A program made the translations under genes and the position numbers. The notes below the pieces were generated by a model. It did no database searches, was not told the origin of the DNA, and worked only from the letters and a program-made list of their open reading frames with translations. Source: Lagopus muta (Eukaryota > Chordata > Aves > Galliformes > Phasianidae). Taken from it: a stretch of 64,000 nucleotides of DNA. The stretch's first letter is position 1; every line of letters begins with the position of its first letter. Below, piece after piece: positions 60,201-64,000 of the stretch. The stretch covers positions 18,161,501-18,225,500 of the forward strand of contig NC_064437.1 in assembly GCF_023343835.1 (NCBI RefSeq), given 5' to 3'.

Positions 60201-63169
60201 AAGCAGGAAGTTCCTAAGCAGGAAGAGGGTGGCACATTCCTGTGTCTGCTACTCACCCACAAATTCTGAGAGATGTGTCAAAAGCAGCATTTTCCAAACA
60301 GAGCTCACCAAGCAAAGCTCTGCATAGCCAGATTTCACTCCACCAAAAAATCTGGTCCCTGAGTTAAACAGGAACTTTTATGCTCAGCAGTGCCCCTGTT
60401 ACCTTCACAGTACAAAAAGGCAGGAAATCACATCAACCACACCCAGGAATTCTGTGGGCTTGGAAAAGTCCTAATAAAGCAAAGGAGACAAAGCTCTGTC
60501 AGCCCTCTGTGGACCTCTTGCCAAGCCTGGTTAGCACTCACATAATGGAAACCTGCACAAAGGCCAATTTTTTTTTGAGCTTAAGTGAATGATCACTTTG
60601 AGAAGATCCATCTTTAAATGGGTAGTACAACAAGGATACATTTAAATGGCTCATCAGAGAAACACAGTTAATGCCAGATTAAATATTTATGTGTGTATGT
60701 AGCTTTTGCAATGCTTATTCGTAATCACTCTTCTCTGCTGAAAGCGGGCTCACAATTCAGACAGCACGACTTTCTATAAGTAATGAACATTTGGAAACTG
60801 TGAGCTAGGGGGGAATACAGAGCTAAAATTATCTGCTAGGCTCTGTGATATCATCAATGAAAACAGTCTCTACCTGGGAAAAATCTTTGGTTTGAATCAG
60901 TGCTGACAGCAGAATCCTTCTGGTGCCAGTCTGGGCTATCTGCTAAATGTTGTTTTGCTCCCTTAAGCGAGACTTCTTGATTTAGCAGGACACTGCCATA
61001 GATTGCTGGAACACTCTCCCACAGAAATTCACATCCTTGTCAAAGCACCTACGGTTATGTAATGTGAAGGTGAGGTGCATTAGTGATATGCGCAATGGAA
61101 ACAGAATGTATGTGGTTAAAGAAAATGTGCGATGATGATTTTCACTGAATGACCTGGCAGACAATTTCAATGTGGGTCATTTATTGCCCATTGCAGTATC
61201 TCCTTTGTTGTATGGCTTTGTTGTATGGCTGCTGTTGTATCACTGTCAGCATGAGGTGGGAAAATCAACCAGAGATATTTTTAGTAATACCTACAACTTT
61301 ATCTTCTTAGTTAGAAGAATGAACAATAGCTAGACTGAAAAACCCTTTCTGAAGGGACTATTGTAGAAAAACAGCTTGCTAAAAACCTGTATTATTATCT
61401 CTCTTGCTTTCAAAGAAGACACAACTATGGTCTAACGATTTCTTCTAATCTATAGGCCATTCAGATTTCTGTTGCAAGAAAATAAGCTGTTTACCAAACA
61501 CCAGTCTCCTTTAGCTGTTCTTATTTTCATTGCAACTCCCACTTTTACTGCTGGTTTAAGCACAAGATAAGAAATTGCTTGTAGCTGGTGTGTAGTTTCT
61601 CTCTTCCCTATAGGACTATATGATCAATGCATGTTTTGAACAAATCCTTCATGTTGGTACAGAGATAGTATTTCAAAGCTGCCCACAGAACATTAAAAAA
61701 GTATTAACTCTTTTTTCCCTCTCTATTTTAGAAATTCAATATATTCAGTATGTTACTCTTTTACTACATGTTACTCTATTTAAATGGTTTTTTTTCCTCA
61801 TCTTTTTATGTATCATATTGCAGATGTTGCTTGGGGTAATTCCTAACTTTCACCTCAGAGGTTTGACAAATTCTCATGGGAAAGTGGCTGTATTTTATTT
61901 TTCTGATAAGCACTGTAGGCAGGAGGGATAGGAACTTGTCCGTACGATTGAGGCAGTGAAGGAATGCTGAAATCTTTTAACTTGCCGTTGTTCATCAGTG
62001 GAAGTGGCTGGGGTCAGAGCTCTTTAGAGATACAGTGTGAAGTTCTGCTTTTCACTAAACCTGCTGAAAAGTGCACAGCATTACAGAGGGTTCAGAGAAC
62101 AACAAAAGAAGGCGATTTAATAGGATGAACTACAATAAAAGGCTCAGCCAGCGAAGCCTTTTCCCACCAGAGAGAAGAGAGCCGGGAAACACAATGCTCA
62201 GCCTTCCAGCTCCGCTGTGGAAGTGTGCTGGACGTTACAGAAAGCAGGCGAGCTATTTAAAGCTCAAGACAAAGAGCAGACTGCCGGTAGAAACCAGATC
62301 CAGTTAAAACACGTATTTCAAATCAGAACTTTGATGCTTGGAGGCTCCGAGTATCTCAGCCTGCTGCAGAGTTTTGCCTGTTCAGGCAGCGCTGCTCCGT
62401 GCATGGCCGTGGGGCCTTCCCTTGGCTGCCGGCCCCAGCGCGCCCACGCGGGACCGGCCTTGGCGGTGGGGGTGGCAGCCTCTCCTCCCCCCGAGGCGCT
62501 CCTGGAGGCCGCTGCTGCCTTGATGCCGTTCCCGCTCTCTCCGAGGCTCCCCTGCCTGCCACTGGCGTGGCACCGTGCTGCCCTCCTGGGGACCTTGGGC
62601 GGTGCGGAGGTGGGAGGCGTGGGGCCAGGGCAGCGGCTGGGAAGAAAAATGATTCAAACCTGCTGTAAGTAAAAAAAAACAACAACAACATAAAAACCCC
62701 AACAAACAAACCTTCCCCGATGCCTTTATTTACAGAAAGCGCATGCTGTAAGGGGGAGCTGAAGTTTAAAGCCCTGAAATAAAAAGCAGTGAGGGAACTG
62801 TGGTTGCGGCGCCTGAAAGCGAGCGTTCAGCTGCCCTCTATAGCCCCGGTGCAGTGCTGCTGGAGCCGCAGAGGCTGTGGGGTTCATGGGGTGTTAAGTC
62901 TAAAACTTGAAGGTGAGAAGCACAGAACTGCTAAGCAGTCTCAGCTCTTACAGAGGCAGTGGTTTGCTAGGAAGTACTTATATGCTTTTACAGACTGCAG
63001 CTGTCTCAGCCGCAGCACAGCCGCTGAGGCACACTGCGGGAGCGCGGGTGCGGAGGCTGTGCTCACTTCTCTGCCCAGTATTCTCAGCAAAAACACACAC
63101 CCCAGTGTGAACCTGGGGCAATGTGAGAACAACTAGAGGTATTTTTGGCATAAGTGTGTTTGTAGAAAC
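57266..63169. other. Intergenic region right of S1PR1
   Basis: About 5.9 kb. No coding exon was recognised on either strand. It contains a tandem TTGTTGTATGGCT pair near 61206-61231 and a GC-rich island near 62381-62650 (listed separately). The longer open frames here are low-complexity or composition-driven. Confidence 0.7.
62381..62650. other. GC-rich island of unknown role
   Basis: About 270 bp of GC-rich sequence with scattered CpGs sits in AT-rich intergenic DNA. It is open in several frames on both strands, as expected from composition alone. A consensus donor (CTGCT|GTAAGT) lies just downstream at about 62665. It could be the first exon or promoter of a non-coding RNA, a distal regulatory element, or simply a GC-rich patch. 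No protein family was recognised. Confidence 0.4.
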
Positions 63170-63558
63170 ACACAGAACCATAGCATACACCGAGATGGAA
63201 AGGACCCATGAGGATCACCAAATCCAGCTCCTGGCTCCACACAGGAGCAGCCAAAGCATCCAAACACAACTTGAGCTCTGGCAGCTTGGGGCCGTGCTGG
63301 CTGCCCTGAGCAGCCTGTTCCATGCCCACTGCCCTCTGGTGCAGGACCTTTCCCTAACCCCCACCTGACCCTCCCCTGACAGCTCCACGTCAGCTCCAGG
63401 CCGCTCCCTCAGGCCCTATTGCTGTCACTCTGCTGCCTCTCTGCTCCCTGCGCAGAGCTGCAGTCACAGTGAGGTCTCCCCTCAGCCTCCGCTCCGGGCT
63501 GAACAAACTTGGGGACCTCAGCCACTTTGCATACCCTTTCCCCTCCAAACCTTTCATC
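63170..63558 (-). mobile_element. CR1 LINE 3' fragment
   Basis: The blocks ACAGAACCATAGCATAC, GAGCTCTGGCAGCTTGGGG, CAGCCTGTTCCATGCCC and GAGGTCTCCCCTCAGCCTCC, then GGCTGAACAAACTTGGGGAC, follow the reverse complement of an older CR1 subfamily. It is a diverged copy of about 390 bp. Confidence 0.88.
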
Positions 63559-64000
63559 AGAATTACAGCGCTAGGGCTGTTTATTGAAGGATTTTTGTGA
63601 AAATCTGGTTTTATTTTTCACTTAGCCGAGGCAGTTCTGACCTTGCTGCTGGCTGCCAGAGGAAGCTTCCACACTGCACACCTCAGCTGGTGAGCACCAG
63701 GGATTGAGGAGGGAGCAGAAGGTCCTATGGTGGATCTGCAGGACGGCCACACAGCCTGCTGTCTCCCCCAGGTAGCAGGAGGAGAGCAGGTAGGACATCT
63801 TGGCTGTGATGCCTGAAAGGAAAGCGGACTTAGGGCCCAGCTCTGTGTTTCTCTCCAGGCAATACAGGGATGCAGTTTATGATGGTATGGTTGTTCCGTG
63901 TTTGTGTGTTCACACTGGTACAGGTTGGATTGTTTAGCAATAAGGATTAATACATTAGTTTAAGAACCAATATGTGATAGTTCTAATTGTTCCTATTTCA
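63559..64000. other. Unassigned sequence at right edge
   Basis: About 440 bp after the CR1 fragment. No exon, RNA gene or repeat was recognised. Confidence 0.6.

Noticed and set aside
62217-62709. Frames of 107-151 codons on both strands over the GC-rich island
   Set aside because: Open in several frames at once and low in complexity, with no family recognised. Kept only as an island of unknown role.
1-64000. CRISPR arrays, phage, operons, rRNA or tRNA genes
   Set aside because: None seen. The sequence is vertebrate nuclear DNA with spliced genes.

Overview
The window looks like genomic DNA from a galliform bird, most likely chicken. The evidence is AT-rich introns interrupted by sharp CpG islands, several 3'-end fragments of the avian CR1 LINE, a piece of a Galluhop-type mariner and one avian solo LTR, together with vertebrate genes with GT-AG introns. 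The DPH5 and S1PR1 order matches the vertebrate block that includes human 1p21; assignment to chicken chromosome 8 is from memory and unchecked.

Layout. (1) 1-6002, minus strand: the 5' part of DPH5 (diphthamide biosynthesis methyltransferase), three coding exons covering residues 1-123, with the rest of the gene beyond the left edge. (2) About 5370-6500: a CpG island that acts as a head-to-head promoter for DPH5 (leftward) and an aldo-keto reductase gene (rightward), with 192 bp between the two start codons. (3) 6195-43592, plus strand: a complete seven-exon aldo-keto reductase gene of 285 codons. All phases join, the D-Y-K-H catalytic tetrad is intact, and two introns exceed 11 kb. (4) 43593-53300: intergenic DNA holding a solo LTR and, at 49322-49389, an orphan exon that is a diverged second copy of the reductase C-terminal exon. 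(5) 53335-57265, plus strand: S1PR1, with a TATA box and non-coding first exon in a CpG island, one intron, a single-exon 379-residue GPCR reading frame and a 1.5 kb 3' UTR. (6) 57266-64000: intergenic DNA with a GC-rich island near 62.4-62.65 kb and a CR1 fragment near the right edge.

The three genes are not an operon and share no pathway. DPH5 modifies eEF2, the reductase is a cytosolic NADPH-dependent carbonyl reductase of unknown substrate, and S1PR1 is a plasma-membrane lipid receptor. Only DPH5 and the reductase are plausibly co-regulated, through the shared promoter.

I found no prokaryotic-type or clearly new system. The best leads are the aldo-keto reductase gene itself (which I do not recall at this place in human), its orphan duplicate terminal exon, and two exon-like open stretches inside its introns (minus 25744-25977, plus 20851-21023) that I could not assign to any known protein.
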